Shown here in pieces: positions 1 to 7,139 of a DNA stretch of 64,000 nucleotides. The stretch's first letter is position 1, and the number at the start of each line of letters is the position of its first letter. The notes under the pieces are model-generated. The model did not search any database and had not been told where the DNA came from. It saw nothing but the letters and a program-made list of their open reading frames with translations. Source of the stretch: Lachnospiraceae bacterium UBA7143 (GTDB taxonomy: Bacteria; Bacillota; Clostridia; Lachnospirales; Lachnospiraceae); contig DKWV01000041.1 of assembly GCA_002491905.1 (NCBI GenBank), forward strand, positions 28,093 through 92,092, given 5' to 3'. The translations under genes were made by a program, and so were the position numbers.

Positions 1-1520
1 TCTACTGCCTCTTTGCGCTTCTTATCCTGCGCCTCAAACTCGGCTGCCTCTTTCACCGCTCTGTCGATCTCATCATCGGACATGTTGGAGCCTGCGGTGA
101 TGGTAATATGCTGCTCCTTGCCTGTGCCCAGATCTTTTGCAGATACGTTTACAATACCATTTGCGTCGATATCGAAGGTAACCTCAATCTGCGGTACGCC
201 GCGCATTGCCGGCGGAATGCCGTCCAGTCGGAACTGGCCGAGGGACTTGTTGTCCTTCGCAAACTGTCTCTCACCCTGTAATACGTTGATATCCACCGCC
301 GTCTGGTTGTCGGAATAAGTAGAGAACACCTGGCTGTGTTTGGTGGGGATCGTCGTATTTCTCTCAATCAGTCTGGTGGCAATACCGCCTGCCGTCTCGA
401 TGGAAAGTGACAACGGCGTCACATCCAGCAGAAGGATCTCACCTGCGCCGGCGTCGCCTGCCAGCTTACCGCCCTGAACAGAAGCGCCGAGCGCCACACA
501 CTCATCGGGGTTCAGGGATTTGCTGGGCTCCTTACCCGTAAGCTGTCTCACCTTCTCCTGTACTGCAGGAACACGGGTAGAACCGCCCACCAGAAGCACC
601 TGACCGATATCCGCGTTGGTCAGTCCCGCATCCTTCATTGCGTTCTGCACGGGCACTGCCGTTCTCTCTACCAGATCGCTTGTGAGTTCGTCAAACTTCG
701 CTCTTGACAGGTTCATGTCAAAGTGCTTAGGGCCTTCCGCTGTCGCTGTGATGAAGGGAAGGTTAATATTCGTTGTAGTCGCGGAAGAGAGTTCCTTCTT
801 CGCCTTCTCCGCCGCCTCTTTCAATCTCTGGAGCGCCATCTTGTCATTGGACAGGTCTACGCCTTCTTTTGCCTTAAATTCAGCAAGCATCCAGTCGATA
901 ATCTTCTGGTCAAAGTCATCGCCGCCAAGGTGCGTATCGCCGTTTGTGGCAAGCACTTCGATCACGCCGTCGCCGATCTCAATGATGGACACATCGAAAG
1001 TACCACCGCCAAGGTCGTAAACCATGATCTTCTGCTCTTTCTCATTATCAAGGCCATAAGCCAGTGCAGCCGCCGTAGGCTCGTTGATGATACGCTTTAC
1101 ATCAAGGCCCGCAATCTTACCGGCATCCTTGGTTGCCTGTCTCTGCGCGTCGTTGAAGTATGCGGGCACTGTAATAACCGCCTCTGTCACCTTCTCGCCC
1201 AGGTAATTCTCGGCATCTGATTTCAGCTTCTGTAAAATCATCGCGGAAATCTGCTGCGGCGAATATTTTTTATCCTCGATGGTGCGGCCTCTGTCCGTAC
1301 CCATATCTCTCTTGATGGACGCAATCGTGTTCTCCGCATTGGTAACCGCCTGACGCTTTGCAGGCTCACCCACTAATCTCTCCCCGTTCTTCGTGAAAGC
1401 CACAACGGACGGTGTGGTTCTTGCTCCTTCCGTATTTGCAATGACAGTGGGCTTACCGCCCTCCATAACTGCCACGCAACTGTTTGTTGTTCCTAAGTCG
1501 ATACCGATAATTTTACTCAT
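1..1520 (-). CDS. dnaK: Molecular chaperone DnaK (Hsp70), 3' end outside window
   Basis: ATP-dependent cytosolic chaperone that works with GrpE and DnaJ. The reading frame is open from the window edge to an ATG at 1520 preceded by a GGAGGA-type site. It starts MSKIIGIDLGTTNSCVAV, the Hsp70 phosphate-binding signature, at residues 1-18. About 506 residues are visible: the nucleotide-binding domain (to about 380), the substrate-binding beta domain and the start of the helical lid (SNMSDDEIDRAVKEAAEFE near the edge). Roughly 110 residues of lid and tail are missing because the window ends, not because the gene is broken. It is the last visible gene of hrcA-grpE-dnaK, 138 bp after grpE, and should be under HrcA/CIRCE control. 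Identity is certain. Confidence 0.98.
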   Translation of the reverse strand, partial: MSKIIGIDLGTTNSCVAVMEGGKPTVIANTEGARTTPSVVAFTKNGERLVGEPAKRQAVTNAENTIASIKRDMGTDRGRTIEDKKYSPQQISAMILQKLKSDAENYLGEKVTEAVITVPAYFNDAQRQATKDAGKIAGLDVKRIINEPTAAALAYGLDNEKEQKIMVYDLGGGTFDVSIIEIGDGVIEVLATNGDTHLGGDDFDQKIIDWMLAEFKAKEGVDLSNDKMALQRLKEAAEKAKKELSSATTTNINLPFITATAEGPKHFDMNLSRAKFDELTSDLVERTAVPVQNAMKDAGLTNADIGQVLLVGGSTRVPAVQEKVRQLTGKEPSKSLNPDECVALGASVQGGKLAGDAGAGEILLLDVTPLSLSIETAGGIATRLIERNTTIPTKHSQVFSTYSDNQTAVDINVLQGERQFAKDNKSLGQFRLDGIPPAMRGVPQIEVTFDIDANGIVNVSAKDLGTGKEQHITITAGSNMSDDEIDRAVKEAAEFEAQDKKRKEAV

Positions 1521-1568
1521 AGTTTTCTCCTCCTATTTCTACCTAAATTTATTTTTTTCTATAATTAC

Positions 1569-1659
1569 CGAGGCTGTACTTTTACAGCCTCGCGCGCCAG
1601 ACTTAGAACTTCTCCGCGAAACAGCCTTTGCTGCGAGTGGCTAGAAGTTCTTCTGACGC
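1569..1659. other. Two strong hairpins in the grpE-dnaK gap
   Basis: The gap between grpE and dnaK holds two inverted repeats. One is a perfect 10-bp stem (1569-1578 with 1583-1592, 4-nt loop). The other is a long stem built from 1594-1601 plus 1605-1613 pairing with 1643-1651 plus 1652-1659, with one wobble and a 3-nt bulge. The second begins at the grpE stop codon. Neither is followed by a T-run on the minus strand, so they do not look like intrinsic terminators. A role in mRNA processing or stability between two genes needed at different levels is inference. Confidence 0.6.
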
Positions 1660-2270
1660 TACTCAACAACCGCAACCATACTGTGTCTAACCACGGTGTC
1701 CCGATAAGTATATCCCTTCTGCAGTTCCTGTGCGACCACGCCGGACTCGAACTCATCGCTCTGCGTCTGCATCACCGCATTGTGAAATTCGGGGTTGAAC
1801 TCCTCTCCCACCGCCGGAATTGGCTTCACATCCAAATTTTCCAGTTCCGTCATGAGCTGCTTATAGATCATCTGCATACCCTGCGCAAGAGCGCCGTCCT
1901 TCTCCTCCTCGGATACGCTTGCAAGCCCTCTCTCGAAATTGTCTACCACTGGCAGAATCTTTTCGATCACGCTCTTTGCCCCTGTCTCAAACATCGCTGA
2001 CTTTTCTTTCTCAGTCCGCTTGCGGAAATTTTCAAATTCGGCCATCTGGCGTTTCACACGATCCTCCAGCTCCTCGACCTTTTCCTTCATGGCGTCCTGT
2101 TTTTTATCCTTTTTCTTCTTTTCTTTCTTATCAGCTTTTGGAGCCTCCTCCGGGCCATCCGAAGTCTCCGCCGTTTCCGGCTCTTTTGTCTCTTCCTGTA
2201 CAGCTTCGCTGTCCATCTCTTCCTTTTTATCCTTTTCTTCTTCTGCCACGCCTCTCATCCCTTTCTGCAT
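1659..2270 (-). CDS. grpE: Nucleotide exchange factor GrpE
   Basis: Dimeric exchange factor that releases ADP from DnaK. The product has a very Lys/Glu-rich, low-complexity N-terminus (about residues 1-70), a long helical segment (LEDRVKRQMAEFENFRKRTE) and the GrpE C-terminal wing (IPAVGEEFNPEFHNAVMQ, then YTYRDTVVRHSMV). That order and the 203-residue length fit the family. The start is uncertain: the first ATG (2270) has AGGTAAT upstream, while an internal ATG 12 nt later follows AAAGGG with no spacing. The disordered head makes the choice functionally minor. It lies between hrcA (30 bp upstream) and dnaK and is probably co-transcribed with both. Confidence 0.97.
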   Translation of the reverse strand: MQKGMRGVAEEEKDKKEEMDSEAVQEETKEPETAETSDGPEEAPKADKKEKKKKDKKQDAMKEKVEELEDRVKRQMAEFENFRKRTEKEKSAMFETGAKSVIEKILPVVDNFERGLASVSEEEKDGALAQGMQMIYKQLMTELENLDVKPIPAVGEEFNPEFHNAVMQTQSDEFESGVVAQELQKGYTYRDTVVRHSMVAVVE

Positions 2271-2300
2271 AGATTACCTATGCGAGTCAGTTTTCTATTT

Positions 2301-3326
2301 CTATTTTTTATATAAATCATCTAACTGATGTTTTAACAGCCTGAGATTACTTACTACTTTTTCGTAATCCATTCTTCTTGGCCCAATGATTCCAATGGTA
2401 CCCTTCATGCCCTCTTCCAGCTCATAGGTCGCCGTCACGACACTGCAGTCTTTCATGCCCGCTACCGGCGTTTCGCTTCCGATATAAACCTGTATGCCCG
2501 TATTATTCTCTGCAGAAAGATTATCCTGCACCAATTCGCTTAAAAGCTGTTTCTCCTCAAAAGTGGTAATTAACTCGCTGGCACGTTCGTTATCCGCAAG
2601 TTCCGGATACTTAAAAAAGTTCTTCGTACCGCTGGTATATATCTCCAGATCTTCATCCGCCTTTATGGCCTCCGCCACCGCGTCTATGACGCTTGCAACG
2701 ATCTCGCTGTGGATTCCCGCCTGCTGCTTCATGGCTGCGATCATACCCAGATTGATCTCCTCCAGGGAAAGCCCGTTCAAATGTGTATTAAGAAGGATGT
2801 TCAGCTTGAGCAGCGTCTCATCGCTCAGTTCCTCGGACACTTCCAGCATGGTGTTTTTGATCACATTTCCCTCCACCACTATAACCGCCAGTATATGTTC
2901 GGCATCCACCCGTGAGAGCTGGATAAATTTCAACTTATTACGGTGGTACTGAGGGGCGGAGATCATCGCCGCGTACTCGGTATTGTTCGCGAGTACCTTG
3001 GCGGCCTGCTTAAGAAGGCGATCCATCTTATCCTCCTTCTCCAGAAGCGACTCCTTCATCTCCTCCACTTCCCGCTCCTTCTCCTCCATCATTCTGTCCA
3101 CATAAAGACGGTAGCCTTTGTCGGACGGTATCCTGCCGGCGGAAGTGTGCGGTTGTAAAATATAACCCAGCTCCTCCAGATCCGCCATCTCATTACGGAT
3201 GGTCGCAGAACTCAGATTCAGATCAGTGTACTTGGAGATGGTGCGGCTGCCTACCGGCTCGCCTGTTTCCAAGTAATTTCGGATGATGGCTTGCAATATG
3301 ATATATTTTCTTTCGTCCAGATGCAT
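2301..3326 (-). CDS. hrcA: Heat-inducible transcription repressor HrcA
   Basis: Repressor of class I heat-shock genes that binds the CIRCE inverted repeat. The 341-residue protein begins MHLDERKYIILQAIIRNYLE and has the N-terminal winged helix (GEPVGSRTISKYTDLNLSS, about residues 22-40), a GAF-like middle and the family C-terminus (KGTIGIIGPRRMDYEKV). It is the first gene of hrcA-grpE-dnaK. A perfect CIRCE and a sigma-A promoter lie directly upstream, so it represses its own operon, as in Bacillus and Clostridium. No truncation or unusual feature was seen. Confidence 0.98.
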   Translation of the reverse strand: MHLDERKYIILQAIIRNYLETGEPVGSRTISKYTDLNLSSATIRNEMADLEELGYILQPHTSAGRIPSDKGYRLYVDRMMEEKEREVEEMKESLLEKEDKMDRLLKQAAKVLANNTEYAAMISAPQYHRNKLKFIQLSRVDAEHILAVIVVEGNVIKNTMLEVSEELSDETLLKLNILLNTHLNGLSLEEINLGMIAAMKQQAGIHSEIVASVIDAVAEAIKADEDLEIYTSGTKNFFKYPELADNERASELITTFEEKQLLSELVQDNLSAENNTGIQVYIGSETPVAGMKDCSVVTATYELEEGMKGTIGIIGPRRMDYEKVVSNLRLLKHQLDDLYKK

Positions 3327-3349
3327 TCCATTTCCCTCTTATCGAATTA

Positions 3350-3376
3350 TTAGCACTCGATTCATTAGAGTGCTAA
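3350..3376 (-). promoter_or_regulatory. CIRCE operator of the hrcA operon
   Basis: TTAGCACTC at 3350-3358 and GAGTGCTAA at 3368-3376 form a perfect 9-bp inverted repeat with a 9-bp spacer, exactly the CIRCE consensus bound by HrcA. It lies 24 bp upstream of the hrcA start codon and just downstream of the predicted transcription start, where bound HrcA would block elongation or promoter clearance. Confidence 0.97.
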
Positions 3377-3390
3377 CACCTTCTGGTAGT

Positions 3391-3419
3391 AAGGTATCAC
3401 TTCTTTTTTCCCTTGTCAA
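3391..3419 (-). promoter_or_regulatory. Sigma-A promoter of hrcA-grpE-dnaK
   Basis: On the minus strand TTGACA (3419-3414) is followed after exactly 17 bp by TACCTT (3396-3391). The -35 box is perfect and the -10 box weak (3 of 6). The predicted start near 3384 puts CIRCE at about +8 to +34. Confidence 0.75.
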
Positions 3420-3453
3420 CATCTGATTGGAAAAAATTTATAAAAAAAGAATG

Positions 3454-3494
3454 AAAAAAAGACAGTCAGCTTAGTATTACCCAAACTGACTGTC
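3454..3494 (-). terminator. Rho-independent terminator after the DUF6465-like gene
   Basis: A perfect 9-bp stem (3486-3494 with 3461-3469) is followed on the minus strand by seven T (3460-3454) and another T-rich stretch. It lies 27 bp after the stop of the upstream gene and separates it from the hrcA promoter. Confidence 0.9.
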
Positions 3495-3520
3495 CACATT
3501 CCCTGCTTTGACATCCATAA

Positions 3521-3985
3521 TTAAATAGAAAAATGTCCTCTCTCTTCGCCGTTGATCACATAGTATACGATGCTCTCCTCAGGCTTTACATAGAGCTCTA
3601 CGCTCTTGAAGTCGCTGACTTTCTTCTTAAGGTCATACTTCCACACGTCCTTGGCAATCTTAACCAGCTCGTCTGCCGAGTAGGTCTTGCCGGAGAACTG
3701 TACATGTATGGTCTCCTTCACAGCCGCCTTTTTGGTTGTGGTAGTCTTCACAGCATCCTTCTTCGCTGCTGCAGGCTTTCTGCCGGGCTTCTTTCCTGCA
3801 GGCTTCCTGCCGGGCTTCTTTGCCACAGGCTCCTTTACTTCCGTCTTTGTCTCCGCCTTAGCTTTCTCTGCTACAGGCTCTGCTTTTGCCGCAGGTGCTG
3901 CCACTGGTGCCGTCACTGTCGTTGTCTTTGTATCTGCCGCTTTGATAGCTTCCGGCTTTGCAACCGGCTTTTTAGTGTCTGCCAT
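3521..3985 (-). CDS. DUF6465-like basic protein with Ala/Lys/Pro-rich linker
   Basis: A 154-residue protein in two parts. Residues 1-95 are low-complexity Lys/Ala/Pro/Thr, with KKPGRKPA repeated like AT-hook or histone-H1-type tails. A compact C-terminal domain of about 55 residues (TIHVQFSGKTYSADELV ... ELYVKPEESIVYYVINGE) resembles the DUF6465 domain common in Lachnospiraceae. The start at 3985 is chosen because GGAGAT lies 8 nt upstream, whereas the longer frame starting 21 nt earlier has no site. It is monocistronic, with its own promoter and terminator. The function is unknown. The basic RKPA tail suggests nucleic-acid binding, which is inference. Confidence 0.8.
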   Translation of the reverse strand: MADTKKPVAKPEAIKAADTKTTTVTAPVAAPAAKAEPVAEKAKAETKTEVKEPVAKKPGRKPAGKKPGRKPAAAKKDAVKTTTTKKAAVKETIHVQFSGKTYSADELVKIAKDVWKYDLKKKVSDFKSVELYVKPEESIVYYVINGEERGHFSI

Positions 3986-4036
3986 AAATAATCTCCTTCC
4001 CCGCACTCACTAACAAATCAACCTTTTCATATGTGT

Positions 4037-4065
4037 ATATTATCCCAATTATGCAAGACTGTCAA
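4037..4065 (-). promoter_or_regulatory. Promoter of the DUF6465-like gene
   Basis: TTGACA (4065-4060) with TAATAT at 17 bp (4042-4037) on the minus strand. An alternative -10, GATAAT, sits at 15 bp. It is about 50 bp upstream of the start codon. Confidence 0.6.
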
Positions 4066-4155
4066 CTAACAATCTGTAAGAAATAGTTAATTTTTATTAT
4101 AAAATCTTATACGAATTGACCTGAAAACCACGCAAAAATGCCCAGTTCCAAGGCT

Positions 4156-4980
4156 TTAGGACAATGCAAAGTACAAAAGTACCACCGCCCCCAAAACAAT
4201 CCGGTACCATCCAAACACCTTAAAATCATGTTTTTTAATATAGCCCATCAGGAAACGGATCACAATCACAGACACGATAAAAGCTACCGCCATACCTACC
4301 GCCAGAATGACCATCTCTTCTCCCGTAAATGCAAAGCCAAATTTGACAAGTTTTAGAAGGCTCGCTCCCAGCATAACGGGAATGGCCAGAAAGAAAGTAA
4401 ACTCTGCCGCCACCGTTCTCGATACGCCGATCATAAGCGCGCCCAGAATGGTCGCACCGGAGCGGGATGTTCCCGGAAAAACCGCCGCAATCAACTGAAA
4501 GACTCCAATCATCAACGCGGTCTGGTAAGTAATATCACGAAGTTCCGTGATCTTCGGCCTCATGGTTTTATTGCGGTTCTCAATAACAATGAAAGCAACG
4601 CCGAACACAATCAGGGCGATTGCCACACACCACGGATTGTAAAAAAGCGCGTCCAGCACATCGTCGAAGGCGAGCCCCACAACTGCCGCCGGAATGCAGG
4701 CGGCAAGAATTTTAAACCAGAGTGCGAAAATGTCTTTCTGTACCACCGGCTTCTCCCGAAAGCGAAAAGGAAAAATTTTGTTCCAGAAGAGGATCACCAC
4801 CGCCAAAATCGCCCCCAGCTGAATCACCACAAGAAACATTTCCCAGAAATCCTCGCTTACATTCAGGGTCACAAATTCGTTCAAAAGAATCATGTGCCCT
4901 GTACTGCTGATGGGAAGCCATTCCGTGACACCCTCCACAATGCCGAATAGCACCGCTTTCAAAATTTCTATGATATCCAT
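4156..4980 (-). CDS. uppP: Undecaprenyl-diphosphatase UppP (BacA)
   Basis: Integral membrane enzyme that dephosphorylates undecaprenyl pyrophosphate, recycling the lipid carrier of peptidoglycan and wall polymers; overexpression is known to give bacitracin resistance. The 274-residue hydrophobic protein has both family motifs: EGVTEWLPISSTGH at residues 16-29 and FPGTSRSGAT near residue 168, which together form the catalytic pocket with Glu, Ser, His and Arg. Eight or so membrane segments can be traced, typical for the family. It lies 62 bp after the patatin-like gene, with no visible terminator between, so it may be the last gene of the glpK-side transcript. Confidence 0.97.
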   Translation of the reverse strand: MDIIEILKAVLFGIVEGVTEWLPISSTGHMILLNEFVTLNVSEDFWEMFLVVIQLGAILAVVILFWNKIFPFRFREKPVVQKDIFALWFKILAACIPAAVVGLAFDDVLDALFYNPWCVAIALIVFGVAFIVIENRNKTMRPKITELRDITYQTALMIGVFQLIAAVFPGTSRSGATILGALMIGVSRTVAAEFTFFLAIPVMLGASLLKLVKFGFAFTGEEMVILAVGMAVAFIVSVIVIRFLMGYIKKHDFKVFGWYRIVLGAVVLLYFALS

Positions 4981-5042
4981 GTTTTGTCCTTTCCTCTACT
5001 TCATACTATTCTATGAACAACGCCGCCCAAAAATCCTTCCGA

Positions 5043-5900
5043 TTATCCGCGCAAGTATTCCATAAGTTCCGCATAACACTCCTGTGCGTCCCGGTAACCC
5101 TCCTCGTAGAGCGCCGTCATCTTTTCCTTGTCCTTCTCAATTCTGCGGACTTCACTTTTCTGTTTCGGACGGATCACAAACAATTCACCTTTGCTCTGCT
5201 TCTCCTCAATATACTGCACTGTGGCATTGTAGGACAGATGCCTTTCCCGCATCAGCTCATAAACCTTGGGATAGCGCAGATAGCGCGCCTTAAGCAGCGC
5301 AAGCTGCGACCCTCCGGCGGGCTCTCTGACAAAGCCGACCTCTTTTGTCATGATAATCACATTTTTCCGGTTCCCGTCCCGTATGGACTGCCTGACCGGA
5401 ATGGGATCGCTGATCCCGCCATCCAGATAAAGCGTTCCGTCTATCTCCACATTTCGGGACACCAGCGGAAGGGAGCTGGAAGCTCTTACCGCAGTAATAT
5501 CTTTCCGCACGTCTTTGATCGGCAGATAGGCCGGCTTTCCCGACTTGATATCCGTCGCCACCGCAAAGGCGTTTCCCTCATAGCCTGCCGCCGCGTCATA
5601 GTCATAAGGATCCAGATAGTTCGGGATCAGGCTGTAGCTCATATCCACGCCGAACAGATCTCCCGTCCGCAGCAGGCTCCACGCGCCGCAATACTGCTTC
5701 ATATCCAGGTAGTTGACGCTGATGCGGTAGGATCGTCCCCTCTGCCCCGATATGTAGTTGCACAGATGGCACGCGCCCGCCGACACGCCGTAACAATCGG
5801 AAAACATAATTTCCTTATCCATAAAGAAATCCAGAACGCCGCCGGTATAAATTCCCTTCATGCCGCCGCCCTCCAGAATCAGTCCCGCCTGATACATCAT
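5043..5900 (-). CDS. Patatin-like phospholipase family protein
   Basis: Predicted cytosolic serine lipid acyl hydrolase of the bacterial patatin group (YjjU-like). The Ser-Asp dyad is visible: oxyanion-hole GGGMKG at residues 11-16, nucleophile elbow GVSAG with Ser40, and LDGGISDP with Asp160 as DGG. The 285-residue length fits the subfamily. The start is supported by AAGGACG 7-8 nt upstream; a second ATG follows immediately. It lies 16 bp downstream of the aminotransferase gene and is very likely co-transcribed. The natural substrate is not indicated by the context. Confidence 0.92.
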   Translation of the reverse strand: MMYQAGLILEGGGMKGIYTGGVLDFFMDKEIMFSDCYGVSAGACHLCNYISGQRGRSYRISVNYLDMKQYCGAWSLLRTGDLFGVDMSYSLIPNYLDPYDYDAAAGYEGNAFAVATDIKSGKPAYLPIKDVRKDITAVRASSSLPLVSRNVEIDGTLYLDGGISDPIPVRQSIRDGNRKNVIIMTKEVGFVREPAGGSQLALLKARYLRYPKVYELMRERHLSYNATVQYIEEKQSKGELFVIRPKQKSEVRRIEKDKEKMTALYEEGYRDAQECYAELMEYLRG

Positions 5901-5916
5901 AACAAAACGTCCTTTC

Positions 5917-7101
5917 TCAATACTCTGCCTTCATGAATTTCCGGAACGCCTCAAGAGACCGCTCCACCTTCTCTGTGTCGATACAGTAAGCAAGCCTGAA
6001 ATATCCCTTCACGCCAAAACTGTCGCTAGGCACTACCACAAGGTCATATTTCTTCGCCTTTTCGGAAAACGACACCGCATCCGCCTCCGGCGCTTTCGGG
6101 AAGATATAGAAAGTACCGCCCGGGCGCACGCACTCGAAACCAAGATCTGTCAGCTCCTTATACAAGATATTCATATTTGTCTCATAGACTGAGAGATCCG
6201 CCGTCAGGTCAAGCACCTCCGCCACCGCCAATTGAATGATGGATGGCGGGCAGTTGTGACCCGTTCCTCTGGAAATCTGGCTGCACATCACACTGATAAT
6301 ATCCGCATCCGTACACTTCGGGTTCACGGCCACATAACCAATCCGCTCTCCGGGAAGGGAAAGGGACTTGGAAAAGGAATAACAGGAGAGCGAATTATCA
6401 TAGAACGCCGAAGGATAAGGGGCGTCCACCCCCGCAAACACAATCTCCCTGTAGGGTTCGTCCGAGATCAGGAAAATGTCATGCCCGTACTTCTTCTGTT
6501 TCTCCTCCATGATTGCAGCAAGTTTTTGAATCGTCTCCGTAGAGTAAACCATGCCCGAAGGATTATTCGGCGTGTTGATCAGAACCGCCGCCACCTTATC
6601 CGTGAGCATCTCGTCAAAGGCTTCAAAGTTAATCTGAAAATTCTTCGTATCCGCAGGCACCACCTTGAGCGTCGCTCCTGTCAGATTCACATAGGGATTA
6701 TACTCCGGAAAATAAGGCGCAAAGATGAGGACTTCATCTCCCGGCTCCGACACGCACCGCAGGGCGTGGGCGATAGCCCCCGCCGCGCCTGTAGTCATGA
6801 AAATGTGGTTTCCCGTATAGTTCATCCCGAATCTCTTGTTAAGGGACGCAGCCACTTTCTCCCTGACGGAGGGAATCCCCAGGCTCTGGCTGTAGCCGTG
6901 CAGTTCCATGGAATCCTTTTCCTGCAGCATCTTTATCATGGTATCCGTAAATGCCTGCGGCACAGGAACGGACGGATTTCCGAGGCTGTAATCAAACACA
7001 TTCTCGTAACCAATCTCTTTTCCTCTCGCCGTGGCAAACTCAGAGAGCTGACGGATCACTGATTTTCCCTGTAACATATCCTTGTACTTCTGCACTACCA
7101 T
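5917..7101 (-). CDS. Pyridoxal-phosphate aminotransferase, class I/II
   Basis: A fold-type I aminotransferase of 394 residues. Visible features are the substrate-side N-terminus (FDYSLGNPSVPVP), the cofactor-site NTPNNPSGMVY, the Asp/Tyr pair in LISDEPYREIVF, and the Schiff-base lysine in SFSKSLSLPGERIGY (about residue 236). It lacks subgroup signatures that would fix the amino acid used; aspartate/aromatic-type transaminases and MalY-like lyases are the nearest families. It sits 38 bp after the alpha-galactosidase and 16 bp before the patatin-like gene, in a dense minus-strand run. Confidence 0.92.
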   Translation of the reverse strand: MVVQKYKDMLQGKSVIRQLSEFATARGKEIGYENVFDYSLGNPSVPVPQAFTDTMIKMLQEKDSMELHGYSQSLGIPSVREKVAASLNKRFGMNYTGNHIFMTTGAAGAIAHALRCVSEPGDEVLIFAPYFPEYNPYVNLTGATLKVVPADTKNFQINFEAFDEMLTDKVAAVLINTPNNPSGMVYSTETIQKLAAIMEEKQKKYGHDIFLISDEPYREIVFAGVDAPYPSAFYDNSLSCYSFSKSLSLPGERIGYVAVNPKCTDADIISVMCSQISRGTGHNCPPSIIQLAVAEVLDLTADLSVYETNMNILYKELTDLGFECVRPGGTFYIFPKAPEADAVSFSEKAKKYDLVVVPSDSFGVKGYFRLAYCIDTEKVERSLEAFRKFMKAEY

Positions 7102-7139
7102 TGCTGTACCCTTCTTTCTTTTTCCTTAATATATCCAAA

